This document shows, piece after piece, positions 41,248 to 50,202 of a stretch of DNA of 64,000 nt (the first letter of the stretch is position 1; every line of letters begins with the position of its first letter). Below the pieces are notes generated by a model that made no database searches, was not told where the DNA came from, and saw only the letters and a list, made by a program, of their open reading frames with translations. Source of the DNA: Pantoea vagans (lineage in GTDB: Bacteria > Pseudomonadota > Gammaproteobacteria > Enterobacterales > Enterobacteriaceae); contig NZ_CP011427.1 in the NCBI RefSeq assembly GCF_001506165.1, positions 3,100,001-3,164,000 on the forward strand. Direction: 5' to 3'. A program made the position numbers and the translations under genes.

Positions 41248-41912
41248 GCGGGCTGCGCTCCAAACCATTTACGTCCCAGCGCCAGCAGCAGCTGTCGCAT
41301 GGCAATCGACAACGCCAGATAGATCAACGTGGTCACCAGATAGACTTCAAAACTCAAAAAGGTACGCGACTGAATCAGGTTGGCGGCGAAGGTCAACTCT
41401 TCATAAGACACCTGAGACACCACCGAAGAGCCGAGCATCACAATGATGCACTGGCTCACCAACGCTGGATAAATACGCTGCAGCGAGGGCGGCAACACCA
41501 CGCGAATAAAGGTCTGGGTACGACTTAAACCCAATACCCGGCCCGCTTCCCACTGCCCGCGCGGCGTCACCTGAATTCCGGCACGAATAATTTCGGTGCT
41601 GTAGGCGCCGAGGTTAATCAACATCGCCAGCAAAGCAGCTTCGCCCGCCGTCAGTTTCAGACCAAGATTGGGCAAACCAAAGACGATAAAGAACAGCTGC
41701 ACCACGAATGGCGTGTTACGAATCAGCTCGACATAGACGCTCCAGATACGGCTTGCCCAACTCGGTTTGCCACTGCGCAACGCCGCACCGAGAATGCCCA
41801 GGCTAACGCCGCCTACCGTGGCTAATACTGTTATCTGAATCGTGACCCACAGCCCGGCCAGCAACTCTGGCCAGTGCGGCCAGAGATCTGCAAAATTGAG
41901 TTGCCCAATCAT
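41244..41912 (-). CDS. ABC importer permease, HisQ/GlnP family (first)
   Basis: 222 aa, about five membrane segments. Motifs ELIRNTPFVVQLFFIVFGLP and EAA loop QWEAGRVLGLSRTQTF. It starts 4 nt after the binding-protein stop. Together with the neighbouring permease it forms the transmembrane channel. Confidence 0.92.
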   Translation of the reverse strand: MIGQLNFADLWPHWPELLAGLWVTIQITVLATVGGVSLGILGAALRSGKPSWASRIWSVYVELIRNTPFVVQLFFIVFGLPNLGLKLTAGEAALLAMLINLGAYSTEIIRAGIQVTPRGQWEAGRVLGLSRTQTFIRVVLPPSLQRIYPALVSQCIIVMLGSSVVSQVSYEELTFAANLIQSRTFLSFEVYLVTTLIYLALSIAMRQLLLALGRKWFGAQPA

Positions 41913-41916
41913 CGTG

Positions 41917-42702
41917 TTATGCGCCGAGGTTGGCTGGCAGTGGTGCTTTCAGCCACTCTTCCGACAGCTTGTTCAGGGTGCCGTCTTTGATCCCCTGCTC
42001 AATCAACGCATTCACTTTGTCTTTCAGCGCCGGCTCGTCCTTCTTCAGGCCGATAAAGCACGGTGAATCTTTCAGCATGAACTGTGGCACTGGCGCTTTT
42101 TCCGCGTTCTGGCGGGCAATCGCAGCAACCACCAGGTTGCCAGTGGCAACATATTGCACCTGTCCAGACAGGTAAGCCGAGAGCGTGGTGTTGTTATCTT
42201 CATAACGTTTCACCTGCGCATCTTTCGGAGCAATATCGCTTAACACCATGTCTTCTACCGCACCGCGGGTGACGCCGATGGATTTGCCGCTCAATGCTGC
42301 GGCATCCTTCAGTGGCTCACCTTTCGGACCGAATACGCCGAGGAAGAACGGTGCGTAAGCACGGCTGAAATCGATCACTTTCTCGCGCTCGGCGTTTTTA
42401 CCCATGCTCGAAATCACCAGATCGACTTTATCGGTTTGCAGATAAGGCACACGGTTGGCACTGGATACGGGAACCAGCTGCAACTTCAGTTTCATCTGCT
42501 TCGCGAGGTATTTGGCCATATCGATGTCGTAGCCTTGTGGCTGCAAATCGGTACCCACTGAACCAAACGGCGGGAAGTCCTGAGGCACCGCAACGCGGAT
42601 CACGCCACGCTTTTGGATATCCTGCAGCTGATCCGCCATGGCGCTGCCAACCTGAGCCATCAACAATGCTGCGCCTGCCACTGCCAGTAAAACTTTCTTC
42701 AT
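41917..42702 (-). CDS. Periplasmic amino-acid-type binding protein of the ureide-linked importer
   Basis: 261 aa. Signal peptide MKKVLLAVAGAALLMAQ..SAMA, then a type II fold of the SBP_bac_3 family: VIRVAVPQDFPPFGSVG, QGYDIDMAKYLAKQM, VDLVISSMGKNAERE. First gene of a run of eight same-strand genes through uraH. Start MKKVLL chosen for the signal peptide. Ligand unknown. Confidence 0.9.
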   Translation of the reverse strand: MKKVLLAVAGAALLMAQVGSAMADQLQDIQKRGVIRVAVPQDFPPFGSVGTDLQPQGYDIDMAKYLAKQMKLKLQLVPVSSANRVPYLQTDKVDLVISSMGKNAEREKVIDFSRAYAPFFLGVFGPKGEPLKDAAALSGKSIGVTRGAVEDMVLSDIAPKDAQVKRYEDNNTTLSAYLSGQVQYVATGNLVVAAIARQNAEKAPVPQFMLKDSPCFIGLKKDEPALKDKVNALIEQGIKDGTLNKLSEEWLKAPLPANLGA

Positions 42703-42822
42703 TATGCACCCCGGTGAGTTTTCGTGAAACAAAAGATTCTTGATAAATCGATTTGCAACTAATGTGCCAACCGAACGCAAGAGGAGTAAATGTCCGAAAA
42801 ATCGAATAACCGCTGAGTTTTG

Positions 42823-42848
42823 GGTAAAAAAAACGGGCTTATAGCCCG
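42823..42848 (-). terminator. Terminator downstream of hpxU
   Basis: CGGGCTATAAGCCCG hairpin followed on the minus strand by eight or more U. A second hairpin GGCACCA-ATA-TGGTGCC lies closer to the stop (42877-42893). Together they insulate the regulator from the importer operon. Confidence 0.85.
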
Positions 42849-42895
42849 CAAACTTTTACGATCAAAAAAGGTGCAAGGCACCAATATGGTGCCCC

Positions 42896-43735
42896 TTATC
42901 GGTGTTCTAATTCATCAAGGTGTTGATAAAGGTCGGCTATCTGATGGATACGCTGGCGACCCTGAGACAACATTTCATGCAGTAACGCATTGGCCAGCAG
43001 ATTGATCAGACTCATCGCTGAGGCATAACTATCAAAGGCGGAGACACTATCCAGTGGCGCGCATAATTGCCAGGACGCCAGCGTGATGATGCCCTGCGCC
43101 TGCGGCTCACACAGCGCCAGCACGGGAATATTGCTCTGCTGCAGTTGCTGCATCAGCGGGCGAATAATGCGTGGTCGCCGGCGAAACGCCATCACCACCA
43201 CCATGTCCTCTGGGGTGATATCCACCAGCTCTTCGCCCAGCGTCTGACCAGGCTGCGGCAACACGTGCACCTGCGGGCGCGCCTGCATCAGCTGCTGACG
43301 CAGGTGCAAGGCCACCGGATAGGCGTTACGCATACCGATGATAAACACCCGTTTTGCCGCCCCCAGCGCCTGAATCACCTCGCCAAATTGCTGGGGATCG
43401 ATGCTGTTGACCCACTGCGTCAGGTTAGCCATCTCCTGCTTATAGTGACGTGACAACAGCGTGTTACCTTGCACCGCATCACGGTTATCGGTCAGTGGCA
43501 TGCCGCTTTGGCGCAACACGCGTAACTCGTCGCGCATGTCCTTGTATTTCTCATAGCCCAAACGTTTGAACAGGCGGCTGACTGTGGCCTTAGATACCCC
43601 GCTAAGCCTTGCCAGCTCTGCGCTGTTGTAGCTAATCAGGTCATCAAAATGGTCAAACACAAAATCAGCAATGCGCTGCTCTTGCGGCGACAGTTGCGGA
43701 TAGTGACTGCGAAGGCGTTCATCAAGCTGTTTCAT
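42896..43735 (-). CDS. hpxU: MurR/RpiR-family transcriptional regulator of the hpx genes
   Basis: 279 aa. N-terminal HTH_6 domain (LSGVSKATVSRLFKRLGY, about 45-62) and C-terminal SIS domain (about 125-260: RVFIIGMRNAYPVA, VVVMAFRRRPR). RpiR proteins sense phosphorylated or amine sugars and other metabolites. Located between the importer/hpxJK operon and hpxWXYZ and divergent from the latter, so probably controls both. ATG 43735 is 6 nt from AGGA; ATG 43738 also possible. Confidence 0.85.
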   Translation of the reverse strand: MKQLDERLRSHYPQLSPQEQRIADFVFDHFDDLISYNSAELARLSGVSKATVSRLFKRLGYEKYKDMRDELRVLRQSGMPLTDNRDAVQGNTLLSRHYKQEMANLTQWVNSIDPQQFGEVIQALGAAKRVFIIGMRNAYPVALHLRQQLMQARPQVHVLPQPGQTLGEELVDITPEDMVVVMAFRRRPRIIRPLMQQLQQSNIPVLALCEPQAQGIITLASWQLCAPLDSVSAFDSYASAMSLINLLANALLHEMLSQGRQRIHQIADLYQHLDELEHR

Positions 43736-43853
43736 CATTGGTCCTGTAACTTTCGTTTCACCACAAGCTAGCATAAATCGATCCAGATTAGGTGTTCGTC
43801 TAAAACTGGAACAGCTCTTGCTTGAATCTTTTCACCAACGGGCTAAGTCGGCT

Positions 43854-43951
43854 GGTGCGCATAAATGCGTACTCTACAAAAAAGACTGTGCAACCGTAGG
43901 GTCGCCATTAATGGCGATCGCTAACAATGCGCGCGCAAATACGCACCCTAC
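43854..43951. repeat. Paired intergenic palindromes, copy 3
   Basis: GGTGCGCAT-AA-ATGCGTAC (43854-), GTAGGGTCGCCAT-TA-ATGGCGATC in the middle, and GCGCAAATACGCACCCTAC at the right end. It fills most of the hpxU-hpxW divergent gap and must sit close to the promoters there. Confidence 0.75.
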
Positions 43952-43977
43952 AAAGCAATATTTGAGAAGAGTTGATT

Positions 43978-45564
43978 ATGATACAGAGCAACATGGCCCC
44001 GCTTGGAATGGCCGTCACCCCACATCATCTCGCCAGTGAAAGCGCTCTCGCGGTGCTGCGCGAAGGCGGGAGCGCCATTGAAGCGATGGTCGCTGCCGCT
44101 GCGACTATCGCGGTGGTTTATCCGCACATGAACGGCTTAGGCGGCGATGGCTTTTGGCTGGTCGTTCCGCCAAATGGCGACCCGATTGCCATTGATGCCA
44201 GTGGTGCAGCTGGTGCGCTGGCGCATCTCGACTTCTATCATGGTGAAAGTCACATCCCACATCGTGGCCCGAAAGCGGCGTTAACCGTCGCGGGCACGGT
44301 GAGTGGCTGGCAGGAAGCGTTAACGCTGGCGGCTGAACTGGGTGCTACTCCACTGCCGCTTTCGCGTTTACTGCGCGACGCTATCCGTTATGCCGCCGAC
44401 GGTATTCCCGTCACCACCTCACAAGCTGCCGCCACCGCTGCCAAGCAACATGAGTTGCTGCACCAGCCTGGTTTTGCTGCCACCTTCTTACCCGACGGCA
44501 CCGTGCCCGCGGCAGGCAGTCGCTTCACCCAGCCTGCGCTGGCCAATACGCTCAGCCTCCTCAGTGAGCAGGGTTTAGAGAGTTTCTATCGCGGCGAACT
44601 GGCACATCATCTGGCGCGTGAAATGACCGCGCTTGGTATGCCCATCACGCTGGAAGATTTGCAAAAGCAGCAGGCGCGTCGCTGTACGCCACTGCATCTG
44701 GCACACAGCGAGGGTGATGTCTGGAATATGACGCCGCCCACGCAAGGACTGGTATCGCTGGCGATCCTGGGCATCACCGATCGCCTGAATATGGCAGAGG
44801 CGGATGAAGCCCAAACTGTGCATCGCATCGTTGAAGCCACCAAAAAAGCCTTTGCGCTGCGTGACAAACACATCACCGATCCCCGCCACATCGACTTCAA
44901 TGTGCAGGATCTGCTGGATGCTGAACACCTCGCCTCACTGGCGGCACAGGTTGATGATCAACAAGCGGCACCCTGGGGCACCGGAAAAGGGCCTGGCGAT
45001 ACCGTGTGGATGGGCGTGATGGACAGCAGCGGTCTGGCGGTCTCCTTTATCCAGAGTATCTACCATGAATTTGGCAGCGGCGTGGTGCTACCCGGCACCG
45101 GCATCACCTGGCAGAACCGCGGTGCCGCATTCAGCCTGCAGCCAGGCCACATGCTGGCGCTGGCACCCGGCAAACAACCGTTCCACACCCTCAATCCCGC
45201 AGCCGCTCGTCTCAAAGATGGCCGCACCATGGTGTACGGATCGATGGGCGGCGATGGGCAGCCACAGACGCAGGCCGCCATCTTTACCCGTCATGTGATC
45301 CAGGGCCAGCCATTGCAGCAGGCCGTGAGTGCGCCGCGCTGGTTGCTGGGACGTACCTGGGGCCAGTCCTCTGACTCACTCAAACTGGAATCGCGCATCG
45401 CACCTGAAACGGTAGAGCAACTGCGTCAGCTCGGTCACGAAGTGGAGTTATTGCCCGACTTCAGCGAAGTGGTCGGCCATGCAGGGGCGATAGTCAGACA
45501 CAATAACGGCATGCTGGAAGGTGCGTTCGATCCACGCAGCAACGGCAGCGCCGCCGGTTTCTAA
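43978..45564 (+). CDS. hpxW: Oxamate amidohydrolase (gamma-glutamyltransferase-like Ntn hydrolase)
   Basis: 528 aa. Gamma-glutamyltranspeptidase fold with the presumed self-cleavage site before Thr342 in GDTVWMGVMDSSG, so it should mature into two chains. No signal peptide, unlike periplasmic GGT. The Klebsiella HpxW enzyme hydrolyses oxamate to oxalate and ammonia. ATG 43978 preferred to the TTG at 43972. First gene of hpxWXYZ, 10 nt before hpxX. Confidence 0.9.
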   Translation: MIQSNMAPLGMAVTPHHLASESALAVLREGGSAIEAMVAAAATIAVVYPHMNGLGGDGFWLVVPPNGDPIAIDASGAAGALAHLDFYHGESHIPHRGPKAALTVAGTVSGWQEALTLAAELGATPLPLSRLLRDAIRYAADGIPVTTSQAAATAAKQHELLHQPGFAATFLPDGTVPAAGSRFTQPALANTLSLLSEQGLESFYRGELAHHLAREMTALGMPITLEDLQKQQARRCTPLHLAHSEGDVWNMTPPTQGLVSLAILGITDRLNMAEADEAQTVHRIVEATKKAFALRDKHITDPRHIDFNVQDLLDAEHLASLAAQVDDQQAAPWGTGKGPGDTVWMGVMDSSGLAVSFIQSIYHEFGSGVVLPGTGITWQNRGAAFSLQPGHMLALAPGKQPFHTLNPAAARLKDGRTMVYGSMGGDGQPQTQAAIFTRHVIQGQPLQQAVSAPRWLLGRTWGQSSDSLKLESRIAPETVEQLRQLGHEVELLPDFSEVVGHAGAIVRHNNGMLEGAFDPRSNGSAAGF

Positions 45565-45574
45565 GGAGATAACG

Positions 45575-45760
45575 ATGAGTACACAACCGGACTGGGCCAC
45601 CTATATCGCCCAAATGGAACAGATCCTGGCACTGGAGTTAGATGACGCACGCCGTGCCGAACTGCTCATCCAGTTTAACCGTATCGCGGCCATGGCCGAG
45701 CCATTGATGGCCTTCCCGCTTGATGATCGACTGGAAGTGGCAGGAGTATTCCATCCATGA
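45575..45760 (+). CDS. hpxX: Small oxalurate-pathway protein HpxX
   Basis: 61 aa, with GGAG 8 nt upstream of ATG. Mostly helical; AAMAEPLMAFPLDDR resembles the tail of GatC-type subunits (DUF4089), which accompany AtzE-family amidases. Stop overlaps the hpxY start (ATGA), so it likely acts as the small subunit or chaperone of HpxY. Confidence 0.85.
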   Translation: MSTQPDWATYIAQMEQILALELDDARRAELLIQFNRIAAMAEPLMAFPLDDRLEVAGVFHP

Positions 45761-47154
45761 AACTGGCCTCGCTATCGATCAAAGCCTTAAACCAGGCCCT
45801 GAATCAGGGTGAGATCTCCGCCCGTGAGGTGGCTGAACAAACGCTGAATGCCATTGAGCAGCATAATCCGGCGATCAACGCCTGGACCGAAGTCACCGGG
45901 CAGCGCATGCTGCGTGAAGCCGAACAGGTTGATGGGCAACGCCAACGCGGTGAAGTGTTACCGGCTCTGGCTGGCATTCCTTATGCGGTGAAAAACCTGT
46001 TTGATGTTGCCGGGCACAGCACCCTGGCCGGTGCCAGCCTGTTCAGTGAGCGCGCAGCGGCACGCGAAGATGCCTGGGCCGTCAGCAAGTTGCGTCAGTC
46101 TGGCGCCCTGCTCTCCGGCATGCTCAACATGGATGCCTACGCATACGGTTTTACCACTGAAAATACCCACTACGGTGCCACCCATAATCCCCGCGATCTG
46201 ACTCGGATCGCTGGCGGATCTTCAGGTGGTTCTGCTGCAGCGGTGGCGGCGGGCTTAGTGCACTTCTCGCTGGGCACCGATACCAACGGTTCGATCCGTG
46301 TGCCTGCCTCGCTGTGTGGTATCTATGGCCTGAAGCCGACCTTTGGTCGTTTGTCACGAAGCGGCAGCCATCCGTTTGTTGCCAGTCTCGATCATATCGG
46401 TCCCTTTGCCCGCTCAGTCGAGGATCTGACACTGGTGTATGACGCGCTGCAAGGTCGTGACCCTGCTGATGCCTTCCAGTCTGAACAGCCTTTGGCTCCG
46501 GCCAGTGATGGTTTAAGCAAAGGCGCTGAAGGCATACGCAGTGCGGTGCTGGGCGGTTTCTTCTCTACCTGGTGCAGCGATGAAGCACGTGCTGCCGTCA
46601 CGGCGGTGGCGCAAGCGCTCAATGCCAGTGAAGAGGTGACCATGCCGAATGCGGAAATCGCCCGCTCAGCGGCCTTTATCATGACCGGTGTGGAAGGCGG
46701 AAATCACTATCTGCCGGCGCTGCGGAGGATGCCAGAGCAATTTGAACCTAACTCGCGCGAGCGCCTGCTGGCAGGTGCCATGTTGCCTTCCGCCTGGTAT
46801 GTGCAGGCTCAGCGTTTCCGTCGCCACTTCCAGCAGCAAGTCTTACCGCTGTTTGAGCAGTTTGATGTGCTGATCGCACCTGCCACGCCCTGCACGGCCA
46901 CCACTATCGGACAAGAAACCATCCATATAAACGGTCACGATTTGCCAACGCGCGCCAGCATGGGCATGTTAACCCAGCCAATTTCATTCCTCGGTCTGCC
47001 GGTGTGTACCGTTCCGTTGCAAACCGCCAGTGGATTGCCGATTGGCCTGCAGCTGATTGCGGCTCCGTTTAAAGAACACCTGGCGCTGCGCGCAGCCTGG
47101 GCACTCCAGCAGCAGGGGCTGACCCTGCCACAAACCACCTTAATGGACGCTTAA
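45757..47154 (+). CDS. hpxY: AtzE-family amidase HpxY
   Basis: 465 aa, amidase-signature enzyme. Ser-cisSer-Lys triad: Lys in [13 protein letters not shown], cis-Ser and Ser in [15 protein letters not shown] with [15 protein letters not shown]. Close relative of AtzE/GatA amidases. Amide substrate in oxalurate breakdown is not established. Coupled to hpxX upstream and hpxZ 2 nt downstream. Confidence 0.9.
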   Translation: MKLASLSIKALNQALNQGEISAREVAEQTLNAIEQHNPAINAWTEVTGQRMLREAEQVDGQRQRGEVLPALAGIPYAVKNLFDVAGHSTLAGASLFSERAAAREDAWAVSKLRQSGALLSGMLNMDAYAYGFTTENTHYGATHNPRDLTRIAGGSSGGSAAAVAAGLVHFSLGTDTNGSIRVPASLCGIYGLKPTFGRLSRSGSHPFVASLDHIGPFARSVEDLTLVYDALQGRDPADAFQSEQPLAPASDGLSKGAEGIRSAVLGGFFSTWCSDEARAAVTAVAQALNASEEVTMPNAEIARSAAFIMTGVEGGNHYLPALRRMPEQFEPNSRERLLAGAMLPSAWYVQAQRFRRHFQQQVLPLFEQFDVLIAPATPCTATTIGQETIHINGHDLPTRASMGMLTQPISFLGLPVCTVPLQTASGLPIGLQLIAAPFKEHLALRAAWALQQQGLTLPQTTLMDA

Positions 47155-47156
47155 CC

Positions 47157-47540
47157 ATGAAAGCTGAACATATTGACCGTCCGGCCGTGCTCGCCGAAGT
47201 GACCGCCGCGTTTTACCGCTACGAAGAGGCGCTGGTGAGTAACAATGTTGAGGTGCTGGATGAGTTGTTCTGGCACGATGAGCGTACCGTACGCTTAGGT
47301 GCCGGTGAGAATCTTTATGGTATTGATGAGATTCGTGCGTTTCGCGCCGCACGCCCCTCTAAAGGTTTGGATCGCACCTTGCGTAACACCGTGATCACCA
47401 CCTTTGGCGATGACTACGCGGTGTGCAGTACCGAATTCACCCGCGAGGGCGTGGAGAAGATTGGCCGCCAGCAGCAGACGTGGATCCGCATGCCTTATGG
47501 CTGGCGTATTGTGGCTGCGCAGGTGAGTTTGATGAGTTGA
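47157..47540 (+). CDS. hpxZ: SnoaL/NTF2-like protein HpxZ
   Basis: 127 aa. DUF3225 family: RYEEALVSNNVEVLDELFW and RLGAGENLYGIDEIRAFRAAR. Cone-shaped NTF2-like fold expected; role in oxalurate breakdown unknown. Begins 2 nt after the hpxY stop; last gene of the operon. Confidence 0.9.
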   Translation: MKAEHIDRPAVLAEVTAAFYRYEEALVSNNVEVLDELFWHDERTVRLGAGENLYGIDEIRAFRAARPSKGLDRTLRNTVITTFGDDYAVCSTEFTREGVEKIGRQQQTWIRMPYGWRIVAAQVSLMS

Positions 47541-47547
47541 TTGCAGG

Positions 47548-47601
47548 GTCAGCATGAATGCTGACCTGAAAGTCCTGGTGCGCGTTAGTGCGCACCCTAC
47601 A
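47548..47601. repeat. Paired intergenic palindromes, copy 4
   Basis: GGTCAGCAT-GA-ATGCTGACC (47548-47567) and GGTGCGC-GTTA-GTGCGCACC ending in CTAC (47578-47601), between convergent hpxZ and puuE. The first unit has compensatory changes (GCC to AGC) on both arms. Confidence 0.78.
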
Positions 47602-47612
47602 AACCTATCTGA

Positions 47613-48572
47613 TTACACGTTCGGGGCAGGATGCGTTTTCATCCAGTGCTCCGCAATCTGCTGGCGCGTACACACCCACACATTTTCATGCTGCTGGATG
47701 TGGTCGAGGAAGCGTTGCAGGGCACGGAATTTGCCCGGACGCCCCAACAAACGACAGTGCATGCCAATCGACATCATTTTCGGCGAAGTGTCACCCTCTT
47801 CATACAGCACATCAAAAGTGTCGCGCAGATAGACAAAGAATTGCTCCGCGGTATTGAAACCCTGCGGCGAGGCAAAGCGCATGTCATTACATTCCAGCGT
47901 GTAGGGAATGATCAGGTGCGGTTTGACGGTGCCATCCTGGCAGGTCACTTGCGTCCAGAACGGTAAATCGTCACCGTAGTAGTCGCTGTCATAACTAAAG
48001 CCGCCCTGCTCCACCACCAGACGGCGAGTGTTTGGACTGTCGCGCCCGGTATACCAGCCCGTAGGCGCTTTACCGAACAGATCGCGCAACACATCCACCG
48101 CCTGCTGCATGTGCTGGCGCTCAGTTTTGGCATCCATCCCCTGATAATGAATCCAGCGCCAGCCATGACTGACCACATCGTACTCGGCGGTTTTGATCGC
48201 CTCGACGATCTCGGGATGACGCGCCAGCGCCATCGCAACGCCAAATACCGTTAACGGCAGACCACGCTTTTGAAACTCATTATGAATGCGCCAGAAACCG
48301 GCACGTGAACCGTACTCGTACAGTGAATCCATTGACATGTGGCGATCGGCATAGCTGGCTGCACCGATAATGTCCGAAAGGAACTGCTCCGAACCGGCAT
48401 CGCCGTGCAGCACGTTATTTTCCGCACCCTCTTCGTAATTGAGGACAAACTGCACCGCCACCTTTGCCTTACCTGGCCATTGTGCATGCGGGGGGTGACC
48501 CGCATAACCAATCAGGTCACGCGGATAGTTTTTGTTGAAGCTGTACTCTTTCTTTTCAGATACATCACTCAT
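47613..48572 (-). CDS. puuE: Allantoinase PuuE (metal-independent, polysaccharide-deacetylase fold)
   Basis: 319 aa. N-terminus YPRDLIGYAGHPPHAQWPG and GWYTGRDSPNTRRLVVEQGG are typical of PuuE. NodB-like fold, but several metal ligands of true deacetylases are replaced. Opens (S)-allantoin to allantoate. Operon hpxS-hpxA-puuE on the minus strand. Confidence 0.93.
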   Translation of the reverse strand: MSDVSEKKEYSFNKNYPRDLIGYAGHPPHAQWPGKAKVAVQFVLNYEEGAENNVLHGDAGSEQFLSDIIGAASYADRHMSMDSLYEYGSRAGFWRIHNEFQKRGLPLTVFGVAMALARHPEIVEAIKTAEYDVVSHGWRWIHYQGMDAKTERQHMQQAVDVLRDLFGKAPTGWYTGRDSPNTRRLVVEQGGFSYDSDYYGDDLPFWTQVTCQDGTVKPHLIIPYTLECNDMRFASPQGFNTAEQFFVYLRDTFDVLYEEGDTSPKMMSIGMHCRLLGRPGKFRALQRFLDHIQQHENVWVCTRQQIAEHWMKTHPAPNV

Positions 48573-48606
48573 TCTGCAAATTCCTTAGTCAGTCCTCAAC
48601 CAGCCC

Positions 48607-49338
48607 TTAGTTTAGGTGCTGAAATGCACCGCTGAGCGGTTTTTCAATCGGGTAATCCAAATCACCGTGTTTGCTGGTGCCGAAGCCCAGTGCCACCAGC
48701 GACTCCACCATTTTTACCGCGGCACTGACGCCATCAATGACCGGCATACCTAACTCTTTAGTGAGTTCCTGAGCCAGTGACGCCATGCCCCCGCAGCCCA
48801 ATACAATCGCGCCACTGCCGTCTTCGCGTTTCGCCTGAATACAGCGCTGGCGTACCTTCTCTTGCGCCACACCGCTGCCATCTTCCAGGGCCAGTACCGG
48901 TAAATCGATCGCGTGTAATGCTGCACAGTGATGGGTAAAACCATACTGCTGTAATAAATGACGCGCGATCACCAAAGTGCGTGGCAGCGTGGTGACAATG
49001 GAAAAACGCGTTGCCACCAGGGTAGCGGTATGCATTGCGGCTTCCGCAATCCCGATCACCGGACCGCTGGCAAGTTCACGCGCCGCCAGCAATCCCGGAT
49101 CGCCAAAACAAGCAATCACATGGCCGCTCACACCCTGTGCTTTTCCGAGCCTGACCTGTTCCAGTACGCCCACCGCGGCAATCGCTTCATCAAAGTGGCC
49201 TTCAATGGACGGTACGCCTTGGCTTGGACACACCGCCAAAATTTCCGTGCCCGGTGCGGCCACCGCACGCGCCGCGGCGCCGATGGTTTCTGTCATTGCC
49301 TGGCTGGTATTGGGGTTGATCACCTGAATCACTGTCAT
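48607..49338 (-). CDS. hpxA: Allantoin racemase
   Basis: 243 aa, Asp/Glu/hydantoin racemase family. N-terminus IQVINPNTSQAM and two catalytic cysteines in VIACFGDPG and VLGCGGMAS. Interconverts (R)- and (S)-allantoin, so both enantiomers can be used. Starts within the hpxS stop (ATGA). Confidence 0.93.
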   Translation of the reverse strand: MTVIQVINPNTSQAMTETIGAAARAVAAPGTEILAVCPSQGVPSIEGHFDEAIAAVGVLEQVRLGKAQGVSGHVIACFGDPGLLAARELASGPVIGIAEAAMHTATLVATRFSIVTTLPRTLVIARHLLQQYGFTHHCAALHAIDLPVLALEDGSGVAQEKVRQRCIQAKREDGSGAIVLGCGGMASLAQELTKELGMPVIDGVSAAVKMVESLVALGFGTSKHGDLDYPIEKPLSGAFQHLN

Positions 49339-50057
49339 GATGCGGCTCCTTTGTGACCGGAAAATAACCGGGTGAAATCAGGCAGCGTTTCGCCACTGCG
49401 TTCAAAGTGCAGGCTGGAAACAATGTGTTCAAAATGATGCTGTAAGGCCTCAGTAAGCGCCTGCAGATCTTTCTTTCGCAACAATTCCACCAGTCGATCG
49501 TGGTGATCGCAGCGACAACCTCGCTGCCAGGGCGCACCATAGGCGGCAATCACCAATGAAGAACGCTGCGTCAGGCGCGTCACCATGTCAGTGAGTACCT
49601 GATTGCCGGAAATCGCCTGCAGCTGAATATGAAAAGCGGCAGATAAACGAATGGCAGCAGCACCATCGTGCTGTTCATGCGCCTGCTGCTCTTCCTCAAT
49701 CAAGCTGTTGAGCGCAGCAAGGTGCGGAGGCTGCACATGCGCCAGTACCGCCGGTAAATTTGCACACTCCAGCAAACTGCGCGTAGCGAAGATGTCGCGC
49801 GCCTCCTCCACACCAGGCGTGGCGACCTGTGCACCACGCCTGGGCGAAAGCGTGATCATTTGCACCGCCGCGAGGCGTTGTAACACTTTACGGATACCGG
49901 TGCGGCTCACACCAAATACTTCAGAAAGTGCCTCTTCTGGCAATTTACTGCCCGGCGGCAGTTGATGTTCCACAATGGCGTTCAGCAACGCCTGATAGAT
50001 GGGTTCGTCGCGATCATTCAGATCGGCAGCCGTTTTCTGGCCTGTTTCGCTCTTCAT
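49335..50057 (-). CDS. hpxS: GntR/FCD transcriptional regulator of allantoin genes
   Basis: 240 aa. Winged helix (LPEEALSEVFGVSRTGIRKV) and a C-terminal FCD domain (about 95-225) with His residues (CDHHDRLVELL, HFEHIVSSLHF). Same place as the GntR regulator HpxS of Klebsiella. ATG 50057 has GGAG upstream. Two GTATAC palindromes lie in the divergent promoter region shared with the permease. Confidence 0.87.
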   Translation of the reverse strand: MKSETGQKTAADLNDRDEPIYQALLNAIVEHQLPPGSKLPEEALSEVFGVSRTGIRKVLQRLAAVQMITLSPRRGAQVATPGVEEARDIFATRSLLECANLPAVLAHVQPPHLAALNSLIEEEQQAHEQHDGAAAIRLSAAFHIQLQAISGNQVLTDMVTRLTQRSSLVIAAYGAPWQRGCRCDHHDRLVELLRKKDLQALTEALQHHFEHIVSSLHFERSGETLPDFTRLFSGHKGAAS

Positions 50058-50091
50058 TACCTGCTCCGGCAAGTGACTGTGCATAGCACAT

Positions 50092-50122
50092 CGTATACGT
50101 GAAATTAATTTTTTGTATACAA
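50092..50122. promoter_or_regulatory. Operator candidates for HpxS
   Basis: CGTATACG (50092-50099) and TTGTATACAA (50113-50122), both perfect palindromes around GTATAC, 22 bp apart, about two helical turns. They lie between hpxS and the allantoin permease. Sites built on GTATAC are usual for FCD-type GntR proteins. Confidence 0.65.
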
Positions 50123-50202
50123 GAAATCAATTCTGGCCTGGATCCTGCAATACCGTTTCACGCAGTGATTATTCTTCCCATGTTGTTAGAGGAGCAGGTT
50201 TC

